NCBI RefSeq assembly: GCF_013116825.1
Contig: NZ_JABFNS010000047.1
Location: 1 to 57,604, forward strand
Direction of reading: 5' to 3'
DNA: 57,604 nucleotides
Source: Myxococcus xanthus
GTDB taxonomy: Bacteria; Myxococcota; Myxococcia; Myxococcales; Myxococcaceae
Under the pieces are notes generated by a model. The model had not been told where the DNA came from and searched no databases. It worked only from the letters and a program-made list of their open reading frames with translations. Each line of letters begins with the position of its first letter. The first letter of the stretch is position 1. Positions 43,591 to 52,681 of this stretch are shown here, piece by piece. The translations under genes were made by a program, and so were the position numbers.

Positions 43591-44010
43591 ATGGTCGGCC
43601 TCGTCGTCGCAGCGCACGGACGTCTGGCGGAGGAGCTGGTCTCCACCGCGGAGCAGATCGTGGGAGAGCTTCCCGCGGTGGCAGCCTGTAACATCGAGCC
43701 TGGAACTCCTGTCGAGGACATCCGGGCGAAGATGAAGCAGGCGATCGCCCGAGTGGATGAGGGCGCGGGTGTCATCATCCTGGCCGACCTCTTCGGAGGT
43801 ACGCCCTGTAAGGAGTCGCTGATGATGTGTCAGCGAATGAATGTGGAGGTCCTTGCTGGCGTCAACCTGCCCATGCTGCTGAAGGCGAACTCGCTCCGTT
43901 CGGAGCAGTTGTCGCTACCGGAGATGGCCAACCAGCTGGCTTCCCATGGCCAGCGCAACATCACCTGCGCATCCGCCCTGCTTCGCGAGGCACAGCAGCC
44001 GCGAACTTGA
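43591..44010 (+). CDS. Mannose-type PTS component EIIA
   Basis: 139 residues from ATG 43591, with AGGAG upstream. The phosphorylated His9 lies in MVGLVVAAHGRLAEEL, followed by GAGVIILADLFGGTPCKESL, which is typical of the mannose-class IIA (DLFGGTP). It accepts phosphate from HPr (His18) and passes it to IIB. This is the first of six genes (IIA, IIB, IIC, IID, HPr, EI) in one direction. The stand-alone IIA may also have a regulatory role. There are no sugar catabolic genes next to it. Confidence 0.94.
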   Translation: MVGLVVAAHGRLAEELVSTAEQIVGELPAVAACNIEPGTPVEDIRAKMKQAIARVDEGAGVIILADLFGGTPCKESLMMCQRMNVEVLAGVNLPMLLKANSLRSEQLSLPEMANQLASHGQRNITCASALLREAQQPRT

Positions 44011-44043
44011 CGGACCCGCGCGGGTCGGCGATTCGAGACTGCC

Positions 44044-44529
44044 GTGATCACCCTGGTCCGCGTCGACAACCGCCTCATCCATGGTCAGGTCGTCGAGGCC
44101 TGGCTCCCGTTCCTCAAAGTCTCCCGGGTGGTCGTGGCGGATGACGAGGCGGCCTCCAGTCCTCTCATCCGCGCCGCCATGGCCCTGGCCGTCCAGAGCG
44201 CCATCGAGGTGCAGATTCTGCCCCTGTCCCAGGTGGACTTCGCCGCCCTGTCCAAGGACGGTGTGCGCACCCTGGTGTTGCTGAGGGATGTCGCCTCGGT
44301 GCCCTTCGCGCATGCGCACGGGCTGGCCATGGATGAGCTGAATCTGGGCAACGTGCACTTCGGCACCGGCCGCAGGCAGGTCTCCCCGTCCGTCTTCCTG
44401 GCGGAGGCCGAGCTGACGACGCTCCAGCAACTGGCAGACCAGGGCATCCGGGTGGCGGCCCGCGCGGTGCCCGCCGAGAAGCCCGTGGACCTGCCGGACC
44501 TCCGCGAGCGGTGGGCGAAGGCCGGGTGA
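44044..44529 (+). CDS. Mannose-type PTS component EIIB
   Basis: 161 residues from GTG 44044, 33 bases after the IIA stop. The phosphorylated His13 lies in VRVDNRLIHGQVVEAWLPFL; other signatures are VVADDEAASSPLI and ELNLGNVHFGTG. Mannose-class IIB is cytoplasmic and phosphorylates the incoming sugar with IIC and IID. The length is usual for a stand-alone IIB. Confidence 0.94.
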   Translation: MITLVRVDNRLIHGQVVEAWLPFLKVSRVVVADDEAASSPLIRAAMALAVQSAIEVQILPLSQVDFAALSKDGVRTLVLLRDVASVPFAHAHGLAMDELNLGNVHFGTGRRQVSPSVFLAEAELTTLQQLADQGIRVAARAVPAEKPVDLPDLRERWAKAG

Positions 44530-44533
44530 GCGC

Positions 44534-45250
44534 GTGAGCGTCGTCTGGACCCAGGTGGCGCTTGCGGGACTGTGGGGCGGACTGGTGGCATTGGAACGCA
44601 AGGCGTTCCTCCAGGCCATGATGTCCCGGCCCCTGGTCGCGGCCACGGTCATGGGCGCACTGCTCGATGACGTGGCATCGGGTCTGGCCATCGGCATGCT
44701 CCTGGAGCTGTTCTTCCTGGGCACCGCCAACCTGGGCGCCGCGCTGCCGGAGAACGACACCCTGGCGGCCACCGGCACCAGCGCCGCCGCGGCCACGTTG
44801 TCCGCGGCCACGGGCGCGGGCTCCACGCCGGCCATCTGGTCGATCGCCGTGCTGCTCTTCATCGGCCTGGGACGCGTGGGCCGCAAGGGGGACCGGCTGC
44901 TGGAGGGCTACACGGCGCGGCTGGCCCGGGTGGCGCTGGCCTCCGCGGAGGCGGGGAACATCACCCGCGCCATGCGGCAGAACCTGTGGGGGATGTGGCC
45001 CCACTTCGCCGTGTACGGCACGCTCACCGCGCTCTGCGCGCTGCTGGGCTTCTTCATCGAACCGTTGCTCCAGGCGTTGCCCCCCGTGGTGGTGCGCGGG
45101 CTGGCGTGGGCCTGGCCGGCCATGGCGTCCGTGGCGGCGGCCATCGCGGCGCAGGGCAGCCACGCGCGGCGCGCGCCGCTCTTCGCGGGGCTGGGCGCGG
45201 CGGTGGTGACGGCGTCCGTCGTGTGCGTCCTCCTCCTGGAGGACCGATGA
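44534..45250 (+). CDS. Mannose-type PTS permease EIIC
   Basis: 238 residues from GTG 44534, four bases after the IIB stop. About six membrane segments are present, and ALERKAFLQAMMSRPLVAATVMGALLDD plus LLELFFLGTANLGAALPENDT match the mannose-class IIC. It forms the sugar channel with IID. The sugar is not evident from sequence. The stop overlaps the IID start (ATGA). Confidence 0.9.
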   Translation: MSVVWTQVALAGLWGGLVALERKAFLQAMMSRPLVAATVMGALLDDVASGLAIGMLLELFFLGTANLGAALPENDTLAATGTSAAAATLSAATGAGSTPAIWSIAVLLFIGLGRVGRKGDRLLEGYTARLARVALASAEAGNITRAMRQNLWGMWPHFAVYGTLTALCALLGFFIEPLLQALPPVVVRGLAWAWPAMASVAAAIAAQGSHARRAPLFAGLGAAVVTASVVCVLLLEDR

Positions 45251-46014
45251 GCGCGCCCCCGGCCGCGCTGCCCTTCGGCGTGCTGCTGCGCGTCTTCCTG
45301 CGCTCGCTCTTCCTCCAGGCGTCGTGGAACCCCAAGGGCATGCAGAACCTGGGGCTGGCCTACGCCGTCTATCCCGCGCTGGCGGCGCTGTACCCGCAGG
45401 GGCCCGCGCGCGAGGAGGCGGTGCGCCGGCATCTCGTCTTCTTCAACACGCACCCCTACGTCGCGGCGGCGATTGTCGGCGGCGTCATCAACCACGAGGA
45501 GCGCATTGCCCGGGGGGAGGAGACGCCGGACAAGGTGGTGGCCTTCAAGGCCGCGCTCATGGGGCCCTTGGCCGCGCTGGGGGACGGCTTCTTCTGGCTG
45601 TCCCTCAAGCCCGCGACGGGGGCGGTGAGCGCCGCGCTGGTGCCGCTGCTGGGCGTGTGGGCGGTGCCGCTGTTCCTGGTGCTCTACAATCTGGTGCACC
45701 TGCTGCTGCGGGTGCGCCTGTACTGGCTGGGCCTGACGCTGGGCGACAGGCTGGTGGAAGCAGTGGCTCGCGCCAACCTCCCCGCGCGGGGGGCCCGGCT
45801 GCGGGCGGTGGCGGCGGCGAGCGCGGGCGGTGTGGCCGCCTGGCTCGCGGTGTCATTCGGGGCCAACGCGGGTGGGCTGTATGCGCCCCTGCTGGCGGCC
45901 GGATGCCTGGCCCTGGGGGTGGCGTCCTACGTGCTGGTCAGCCGTCGGGTGCCGAACTACGTGGTGCTCTATGTCGCGGCGGGCCTGGCCTGCGTGGCGG
46001 GAGCATTCCTCTAA
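45247..46014 (+). CDS. Mannose-type PTS component EIID
   Basis: 255 residues from ATG 45247, overlapping the IIC stop. Signatures: RSLFLQASWNPKGMQNLGLAYAVYPAL, FFNTHPYVAAAIVGGVINHEE, KAALMGPLAALGDGFFWLSLKP, typical of the EIID family. It supports sugar transport in the membrane with IIC. HPr follows 17 bases later. Confidence 0.93.
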   Translation: MSAPPAALPFGVLLRVFLRSLFLQASWNPKGMQNLGLAYAVYPALAALYPQGPAREEAVRRHLVFFNTHPYVAAAIVGGVINHEERIARGEETPDKVVAFKAALMGPLAALGDGFFWLSLKPATGAVSAALVPLLGVWAVPLFLVLYNLVHLLLRVRLYWLGLTLGDRLVEAVARANLPARGARLRAVAAASAGGVAAWLAVSFGANAGGLYAPLLAAGCLALGVASYVLVSRRVPNYVVLYVAAGLACVAGAFL

Positions 46015-46031
46015 GGAGAGTGGGAGTCGCG

Positions 46032-46310
46032 ATGGCAAGCGTGGTCGAAGGGACATACGAGATCATCAACGCGCTGGGGCTGCACGCCCGGGCCGCGGCG
46101 CAGATGGTCAAGGTGGCCAACAGGTTCAAGAGCGAGGTCACCATCGAAGCCCAGGGACAGCGGGCCAATGCCAAATCCATCATGGGCGTGCTGATGCTCG
46201 CCGCCGCCCAGGGCACCCAGGTGAAGCTCACCTGCAAGGGCGACGACGCGGATGCCTGTCTCCAGGAGCTGGCGAAGCTCATTGGTGACCGTTTCGGCGA
46301 GGCGCAGTGA
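46032..46310 (+). CDS. ptsH: Phosphocarrier protein HPr
   Basis: 92 residues from ATG 46032, with AAGGAG upstream. His18 (NALGLHARAAAQMV) is the EI phosphorylation site. Ser49 (NAKSIMGVLML) is the regulatory serine that HprK uses; the sequence around it is complete. HPr passes phosphate from EI to IIA. The presence of both sites links this operon with hprK at 22629. Confidence 0.96.
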   Translation: MASVVEGTYEIINALGLHARAAAQMVKVANRFKSEVTIEAQGQRANAKSIMGVLMLAAAQGTQVKLTCKGDDADACLQELAKLIGDRFGEAQ

Positions 46311-46356
46311 AGGGTTGGTCGGAAAACGCGGTAGACGGACAGGATTGGAAGGAACC

Positions 46357-48210
46357 GTGAGCAGCCAGGCCACCCCCACTCTGAGGTTGTTGGGCATTGG
46401 CGCCTCTCCTGGCGTGGCGGTGGGGCACGCCTTCATCCTGGACCGCAAACGCATCCGCACGCCCAAGCTGCGGCTGGCGGAGGCGGAGGTCGAGCCCGAG
46501 CGGATGCGGATGAAGACAGCCATTGACCTGTCCGACCGCCAGCTCGCCGAGCTGAAGGAACAGATTACGCGCACCGAGGGCAGCGACCACGCCCTCATCC
46601 TCGAGGCGCACCGGTTGATGCTCCACGACCCCATGCTCGTGGACGAGGTGAACCGGCTCATCATCGAGGACCGCATCAACGCCGAGTGGGCCGTCCGGCG
46701 CGTGGCGCGCAAAATCAAGCACCTGTTCGACAACATCCCCGACGAGTACTTCCGCGAGCGCCGCTCGGACGTGGACTACGTCGCCGACCGAATCATCCGC
46801 AACCTGATGGGGCAGGTGGTGGATGAGGAAGTGGAAGTCCCCGCGGAGGCCATCGTCGTCGCGCACGACTTGTCTCCGGCGGACGCGGCGCTGATGGCGC
46901 GCAGCGGCCGGGTGGGGGGCTTCGTGACGGACCTGGGCGGCCAGACGAGCCACACCGCCATCGTCGCCCGCGCGCGGGAGACGCCCGCGGTGGTGGGCGC
47001 CGGCCGGGCCAGCGAACAGATTTCGCCGGGCGACCTGGTGGCCATGGATGGCATCCGGGGCGTGGTGCTGGTGAACCCCTCGGACGAGCAGCTCGCCGTC
47101 TTCCGCCAGGAGCAGCGCCGCTACCAGGAGAGCGAGCGGCTGGCCCTGGCGACCAAGGACCTGCCCGCCGTCAGCACCGACGGCTTCCAGATCCGCCTCA
47201 ACGGCAACATCGAATTCCTGGAGGAAATCCCCTCGCTGCTGGCGCACGGCGCGGAGGGCATTGGCCTGTACCGCACCGAGTTCATGTTCCTGGACCGGAA
47301 GACGGCGCCCACCGAGGAGGAGCACTATCGCGCCTACCGCCAGGTGTTGGAGGCCATGGGCGGGCGCCCCGTCACCATCCGCACGTTGGATTTGGGCGGC
47401 GATAAGGTGCCGGGCAAGACGAAGCATGAGAAGGAACCCAATCCGGCCATGGGCCTGCGGGCCATCCGGTACTGCCTGTCCAACCGGGAGCTGTTCCGCA
47501 CCCAGCTGCGCGCCCTGCTGCGCGCCAGCGTGCACGGCAACCTGCGGCTGATGTTCCCCCTCATCTGCGGGGTGAGCGAGCTGCGTGAGGCCCGCAGCGA
47601 GCTGGAGGCCTGCCGCACGGAGCTGGGCCGCGCGGGTGTCCCCGTGGGCAAGCGCTTCCCCGTGGGCATCATGGTGGAGACGCCCAGCGCGGCCACCATC
47701 GCCGACCGGCTGGCCCAGGAGGCGGACTTCTTCTCGGTGGGGACCAACGACCTCATCCAGTACTCGCTGGCCATCGACCGCCAGAATCGCGAGGTCGCCT
47801 ACCTCTACCGGCCCCTCCACCTGTCCGTGCTCCGGCAGCTGCGCGGCATCATCGACGCGGGCCGGGCGGCCAACATCCCCGTGTCCATGTGTGGGGAAAT
47901 GGCGGGAGATCCGCTCTACACCCTGGTGCTGCTGGCGCTGGGCTTCGACGAGCTGTCCATGACGTCGGGGCAGATTCCGGTGGTGAAGCGCTTCCTGCGC
48001 CGGGTGAGCCGCGTGGACGCCATGGACCTGCTCCAGAACGCCATGGAGCTGACCACGGCGGAGGAAATCGAGCGCTACGTGCGCACGGAGATGGACCGCC
48101 GCTTCAGTGAGACGATGGAGCCGGGCGCGCCGGGCGTCGGGAACGCGGAGCCCGCGGACCACGAGCCCTCCGAGCATGGGGCTTCGCCCTCGGGACGGAA
48201 CACGGCCTGA
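46357..48210 (+). CDS. ptsI: PTS enzyme I (phosphoenolpyruvate-protein phosphotransferase)
   Basis: 617 residues from GTG 46357, with GGAAGG upstream; the longer frame to 46252 would overlap ptsH. Signatures: LLGIGASPGVAVGHAF, His199 in GGQTSHTAIVARA, and the PEP-binding GIGLYRTEFMFLDR and FFSVGTNDLIQYSLA. Cys in SMCGEMAGD is also conserved. The C-terminus carries about 40 extra acidic residues (ETMEPGAPGVGNAEPADHEPS). It starts the PTS chain with PEP. The terminator-like hairpin follows at once. Confidence 0.95.
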   Translation: MSSQATPTLRLLGIGASPGVAVGHAFILDRKRIRTPKLRLAEAEVEPERMRMKTAIDLSDRQLAELKEQITRTEGSDHALILEAHRLMLHDPMLVDEVNRLIIEDRINAEWAVRRVARKIKHLFDNIPDEYFRERRSDVDYVADRIIRNLMGQVVDEEVEVPAEAIVVAHDLSPADAALMARSGRVGGFVTDLGGQTSHTAIVARARETPAVVGAGRASEQISPGDLVAMDGIRGVVLVNPSDEQLAVFRQEQRRYQESERLALATKDLPAVSTDGFQIRLNGNIEFLEEIPSLLAHGAEGIGLYRTEFMFLDRKTAPTEEEHYRAYRQVLEAMGGRPVTIRTLDLGGDKVPGKTKHEKEPNPAMGLRAIRYCLSNRELFRTQLRALLRASVHGNLRLMFPLICGVSELREARSELEACRTELGRAGVPVGKRFPVGIMVETPSAATIADRLAQEADFFSVGTNDLIQYSLAIDRQNREVAYLYRPLHLSVLRQLRGIIDAGRAANIPVSMCGEMAGDPLYTLVLLALGFDELSMTSGQIPVVKRFLRRVSRVDAMDLLQNAMELTTAEEIERYVRTEMDRRFSETMEPGAPGVGNAEPADHEPSEHGASPSGRNTA

Positions 48211-48232
48211 CCCCGCGCCCGTGAGGGCGGGG
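48211..48232 (+). terminator. GC-rich hairpin at the end of the PTS operon
   Basis: CCCCGC-G-CCC-GTGA-GGGCGGGG forms an 8-base-pair stem with one bulged G and a tetraloop, starting directly after the ptsI stop codon. There is no T run, so termination may need Rho, or the hairpin may protect the 3' end of the message. Confidence 0.5.
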
Positions 48233-48343
48233 CGGACGGCGGTGGCTTGCCAACATGGCTACCGGACCTGAAGGGGATTCCGGATGCGAGCCGTCGTGTG
48301 CAACTTGCCGGGACGAGCACACGGGCTCGCCCCAGGAGCAAGC

Positions 48344-48790
48344 ATGTTCAATCCCGCCAACATCCAGATGGGTATGACCGCGAGAGACCGGGACGGTGAG
48401 GAGGTGGGCACCATCATCGCCGCGGACGCGGCGGGTTTCTTCATCGGCAGAGGGCGCCTCTTCACGCGCGATTGCCGGCTGTCCTTCTCGGATGTGGCGG
48501 ACATCGACGGGGAGGACGTCTACCTGCGTGAGGAGTTGTCGCACCTGCCGGACCTCAAGCCGGAGGCCCTGGCCCCCGCGCGGCGGACCTCCACCACGGC
48601 GGGCCTGCCGCTCCAGCACGATTTGACGGGCGGGCTGGGCTGGGCGGACGACGACACCGACGAAGAGTCCCAGGAAGCGTCTCCGGCGCGGGAGCCCTCC
48701 GGCATGCAGCAGTGGGCCGGCGGGGAGGGCGAAGCGGCGCCTCGTCGCGAGGCGCCTTCCGGGGATGCGCGGCGGTACACGCGCCACTGA
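48344..48790 (+). CDS. Hypothetical protein with PRC-barrel-like N-terminus
   Basis: 148 residues from ATG 48344 (MFNPANIQMGMTARDRDGEE), with AGGAG about 5 bases upstream; the frame extends 60 bases further up. The first 70 residues (MTARDRDGEEVGTIIAADAAGFFIG, RDCRLSFSDVADIDGEDVYL) look like a PRC-barrel or DUF2171-type beta domain. The rest is acidic and low-complexity. No catalytic motif is seen. It is convergent with the zinc-free ribosomal operon. Confidence 0.55.
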   Translation: MFNPANIQMGMTARDRDGEEVGTIIAADAAGFFIGRGRLFTRDCRLSFSDVADIDGEDVYLREELSHLPDLKPEALAPARRTSTTAGLPLQHDLTGGLGWADDDTDEESQEASPAREPSGMQQWAGGEGEAAPRREAPSGDARRYTRH

Positions 48791-48811
48791 GCGCCCCCGC
48801 CGCGGCGTTGC

Positions 48812-49117
48812 TCACCAGCTCGACTTGATGACGCCGGGAATCTCTCCCCGGAGCGCCTTCTCACGGAACGCGATGCGAGACAGGCCGAAGCGCCTCAGGT
48901 TGCCCCGAGGCCTTCCCGTCAGCGCGCAGCGGTTCGTCACGCGGTTGGGGTTCGAGTCGCGGGGCAGTGACGCCAGCGCGTCCTGCGCCGCGCGCCTTTC
49001 TTCATAGGGCAGGGTGAGGTCGCGGATGCGCGCCTTCAGCGCCGCGCGGCGCTTCGCGTACTTCGCGACCAGGGCCTTGCGCTGCGCGTTGCGCGCGACC
49101 TTGCTCTTCTTCGCCAT
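48812..49117 (-). CDS. rpsN: Ribosomal protein S14, zinc-free (C-minus) paralogue
   Basis: 101 residues from ATG 49117 ([20 protein letters not shown]). The C-terminal signature [21 protein letters not shown] and the end GVIKSSW are complete. It lacks the CxxC...CxxC zinc motif, and at 101 residues it is the long zinc-independent form. Such paralogues replace the zinc-binding S14 when zinc is scarce. It is the last gene of the rpmG-GTPase-rpmB-rpsN operon. Confidence 0.95.
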   Translation of the reverse strand: MAKKSKVARNAQRKALVAKYAKRRAALKARIRDLTLPYEERRAAQDALASLPRDSNPNRVTNRCALTGRPRGNLRRFGLSRIAFREKALRGEIPGVIKSSW

Positions 49118-49134
49118 GGCTGTGTCTTTCTCGC

Positions 49135-49311
49135 TCAGGGGGGCGGGGGAGGGACGACGTTCAGGTGGGACGGCGGCGCCGGGGATTCGTCCGCGTCGTC
49201 CGCCCCGACGTCGACGAGCAGCGGGGGCGCGAACTCACGGCCATGAAGCCGGTGCCGCGCGGCGGCCCGGAGGCGGGGTGGCCGGGTGGGGCGTCCATCG
49301 CGCCGGCGCAT
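49135..49311 (-). CDS. 58-residue protein between rpmB and rpsN
   Basis: ATG 49311 overlaps the rpmB stop (TGATG), and the gene ends 17 bases before rpsN. The N-terminal half is Arg-rich ([20 protein letters not shown]), and the second half is acidic and Pro-rich, ending [20 protein letters not shown]. There is one His in HREF and one near the end, but no zinc motif. I do not recognise it. The tight overlap and position inside a zinc-starvation operon suggest a real gene, though it might be leftover sequence. Confidence 0.5.
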   Translation of the reverse strand: MRRRDGRPTRPPRLRAAARHRLHGREFAPPLLVDVGADDADESPAPPSHLNVVPPPPP

Positions 49312-49547
49312 CAGAGCTGCACTCCCTCCGCGAGCAGCTCCCGCACCACGCGGTCGATGCCGCGCTGGTTGATGATGCGGATGCCGTGCGTGCTCACCCG
49401 CAGCTTCACGAAGCGGTTCATGCTGGGCACCCAGAAGCGGTGCCACTGGAGGTTCGGCAGCGAGCGCCGCTTGTGCCGGTTGTTGGCGTGGGAGACGGTG
49501 TTGCCGACGAGCGGCCGCTTCCCGGTGACCTGACAGACCTTCGACAT
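49311..49547 (-). CDS. rpmB: Ribosomal protein L28, zinc-free type
   Basis: 78 residues from ATG 49547 ([20 protein letters not shown]). The family signatures [21 protein letters not shown] and [18 protein letters not shown] are complete. It has a single Cys (residue 5), so the Cys-x-x-Cys pairs of the zinc-binding form are absent. It follows the DUF1826-like gene by 11 bases. In a Zur-type operon this paralogue would replace the zinc-binding L28. Confidence 0.95.
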   Translation of the reverse strand: MSKVCQVTGKRPLVGNTVSHANNRHKRRSLPNLQWHRFWVPSMNRFVKLRVSTHGIRIINQRGIDRVVRELLAEGVQL

Positions 49548-49558
49548 GGTGGGGTCCT

Positions 49559-49938
49559 CTAGAGTGCTTCGATGGAGAGAATGAGCCGCCGCCGGCCACT
49601 GCTGGCGATGGCGGGGGAGCGGTGCACGGCGCCGTTGCCCTGATTGCCGGGCCAGGACTCGCCCTTGAGGAGCGCCACGTCGAATCGCTCCAGCGCGTGG
49701 ACGGGCGCGGGCAGCCCATCCAACCGGCGCCACAAATCCGGCGCGTCGCCCCGTACGCGGGCGATGACGTCCAACTCGCGAGTGGCCGCCACGTCGCTGA
49801 GCCAGTGCGCCAGCGGCGTGTCCAGGCCCCGGCGGCACACGCAGAGGTTGAGGTCCTCGCGGTAGACGCCCGCGAGCTCCTCGGGCGTCCACACGAAGGC
49901 ATGGGCGGGCGGAGCGAGGAGGCGGAGGGCAGGCTGCA

Positions 49939-49939
<1 letters not shown>
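49559..49939 (-). CDS. DUF1826-like protein, apparently lacking the middle of the domain
   Basis: 126 residues from ATG 49939, overlapping the GTPase stop (TGATG). The N-terminal part ([33 protein letters not shown]) and the C-terminal part ([40 protein letters not shown]) match the two ends of DUF1826. Family members are about 200 residues and carry a His/Asp-containing middle, which is missing here between about residues 78 and 82 ([17 protein letters not shown]). This looks like an in-frame internal deletion. DUF1826 is often encoded beside zinc-starvation COG0523 GTPases. Confidence 0.72.
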
Positions 49940-51182
<1,243 letters not shown>

Positions 51183-51186
<4 letters not shown>

Positions 51187-51347
51187 GGCTTGCCCTCCAC
51201 GAACAGCACATGCTTGCGCACGCGCGGGTCGTACTTCTTGAGCTGGAGCTTCTCCTGCGACTTCCGCTTGTTCTTCGTCGTTGTGTAGACGTAGCCAGTC
51301 CCCGCCGACGACACGAGATGGATGATGGTGCGGTTTCCCTTGGGCAT
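51183..51347 (-). CDS. rpmG: Ribosomal protein L33, zinc-free type
   Basis: 54 residues from ATG 51347 ([20 protein letters not shown]), with GGAGCC upstream. The complete family sequence follows ([20 protein letters not shown], then [14 protein letters not shown]). The zinc-binding CxxC pairs of the other form are absent. It is the first gene of the operon and overlaps the GTPase start by four bases. Confidence 0.95.
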
Positions 51348-51421
51348 GGTGGGCTCCAGCCGCGCGGACATGACAGGGCATGCCGCGACGATGCGCTGTC
51401 GCGGAGTCACGTCGGGATGGC

Positions 51422-51471
51422 GGTGTTGATGTACTGGGTGTTGTTGTATCTGAGTTGCGTTTATGGCGCAA
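51422..51471. promoter_or_regulatory. Repeat elements upstream of the zinc-free ribosomal operon
   Basis: A direct repeat (GGTGTTGATGTA at 51422-51433, GGTGTTGTTGTA at 51437-51448) and the inverted repeat TTGCG-N7-CGCAA (51455-51471) lie about 75-125 bases upstream of rpmG in an AT-rich patch. A Zur site is expected here, but neither element is a good match to the enterobacterial Zur box. Confidence 0.4.
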
Positions 51472-51509
51472 GCAACTGCGCGGGCCCGACGTCCGGGGAG
51501 CGCGCGCCG

Positions 51510-52004
51510 CTAGGCGTCGGCGTCTTCGTCCACGTCCGGGGTGCGAGTCGCGCCTTGCCGCTTCCGGTAGCGCCTGATGGCGCGCTCCAGGGGGCGCAGG
51601 CCCGCCAGGCACAGCAGGGCGATGGTCATGGTGGTGACGGCGGCGAAGTAGAAGCCCAGGCCGGCGGCCAGGCCCACGGACGCGGTGAGCCAGAGGTTGG
51701 CCGCCGTCGTCAGGCCCTTCACCTGTCCGTTGTGGCGCAGGATGACGCCCGCGCCGAGGAAGCCGATGCCCACCACCACCTGGCTGGCGATGCGGCTGAT
51801 GTCGCCCCGGGTCCCTTCGGGGGTGTCAGGGCCCAAGGCCACTTCGATGAAGACGCTGGCCAGCGTGAAGCAGCACGCGCCCAGGGAGACGAGGATGTGG
51901 GTGCGCAGCCCGGCCGCCTGGCCGCGCACCTCACGCTCCAGGCCCAGCACGCCCCCCAGCAGGGCGGCCAGGGCCAGTCTCAGCGCGACAATCTGCTCAT
52001 CCAC
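51510..52004 (-). CDS. MgtC/SapB family membrane protein
   Basis: 164 residues from ATG 52004. About five membrane segments and the family signature [22 protein letters not shown], then [41 protein letters not shown]. MgtC proteins affect magnesium or acid stress survival and can inhibit ATP synthase; the precise role here is unknown. The C-terminal regulatory domain of MgtC is absent, as in SapB-type proteins. Confidence 0.92.
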   Translation of the reverse strand: MDEQIVALRLALAALLGGVLGLEREVRGQAAGLRTHILVSLGACCFTLASVFIEVALGPDTPEGTRGDISRIASQVVVGIGFLGAGVILRHNGQVKGLTTAANLWLTASVGLAAGLGFYFAAVTTMTIALLCLAGLRPLERAIRRYRKRQGATRTPDVDEDADA

Positions 52005-52015
52005 GAGCGGGGAGC

Positions 52016-52612
52016 CTACTCACCCAGCTCGATTTTCTCGTCCTTGTCCGCTTCGCTCAGTTCGGGATTGGGCAAGGTGGCCAGCGTGGCCGTCAGCAGC
52101 TTGCTGGACGGCACCACGTAGGGCGCCACTTCTTCACCCAGCTCCTGGACGTACTGGCCCACGCGCTGCTCGTAGTCCTCGTCCTTGGAGTTCCAGCTCC
52201 CGGCGGCGTCGGCGGACCAGACCTCTTCGCCGTCGCGGCAGCGCACCAGCTTCGCGCTCACCGCGGCCTCCGCGCCGCTGCCCCGGAGCTGAATCTGGGG
52301 GGACAGCCACAGCACGCCCTCCAGCCCCTCCACGCACAGCGTCTTGAACGTGGCGTCCGTGGGCACGTCGGGCAGCGCCGCGCTCTCCTTCACCAGGAAG
52401 TCGCGGTTCTGGTTCACCCACTGGCGGGCGATGAGGCTCCACAGCTCGCCCACGGCGACCTTGCCGTCGGGCAGCGGCTGCGTCACCACCACCAAGCGCT
52501 TCACCTGGTGCTTGTCCACCGTGTCGTAGTCACTGCGCAGCCGCTGATTCTTCACCGCGGAGCATCCGGACAGCAGGCCCAGCCCGAGCACGGGCAACAG
52601 TCGCTTCATCAT
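52016..52612 (-). CDS. Lipoprotein of unknown function beside an MMPL exporter
   Basis: 198 residues from ATG 52612 (a second ATG follows directly). The lipobox is LLSGC (about residue 17). The body, with QVKRLVVVTQPLPDGKVAVG, ELWSLIARQWVNQNRDFLVKE and AKLVRCRDGEEVWSADAAGSW, resembles a lipoprotein family I recall as myxobacterial/leptospiral, though I cannot verify the name. It follows the exporter by 69 bases on the same strand and is likely in one operon with it. It may be a periplasmic partner of the pump. Confidence 0.7.
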   Translation of the reverse strand: MMKRLLPVLGLGLLSGCSAVKNQRLRSDYDTVDKHQVKRLVVVTQPLPDGKVAVGELWSLIARQWVNQNRDFLVKESAALPDVPTDATFKTLCVEGLEGVLWLSPQIQLRGSGAEAAVSAKLVRCRDGEEVWSADAAGSWNSKDEDYEQRVGQYVQELGEEVAPYVVPSSKLLTATLATLPNPELSEADKDEKIELGE

Positions 52613-52626
52613 GATGTCCCTCTCCC

Positions 52627-52651
52627 GGCCCCCTTCCGCGGGAAGGGGGCC
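52627..52651 (-). terminator. Perfect hairpin between the exporter and lipoprotein genes
   Basis: GGCCCCCTTCC-GCG-GGAAGGGGGCC has an 11-base-pair stem with a three-base loop. It lies 30 bases after the exporter stop and 14 bases before the lipoprotein start, with no T run. It could attenuate transcription or stabilise the upstream message so that the exporter and lipoprotein are made in different amounts. Confidence 0.6.
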
Positions 52652-52681
52652 TCCTTCAGGTGCACGCCCGGGCCAGACGGC

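Noticed and set aside
46279..48177. 632-residue open frame antisense to ptsI
   Set aside because: Enzyme I on the plus strand has all catalytic motifs. The antisense frame is a mirror of its codon bias.
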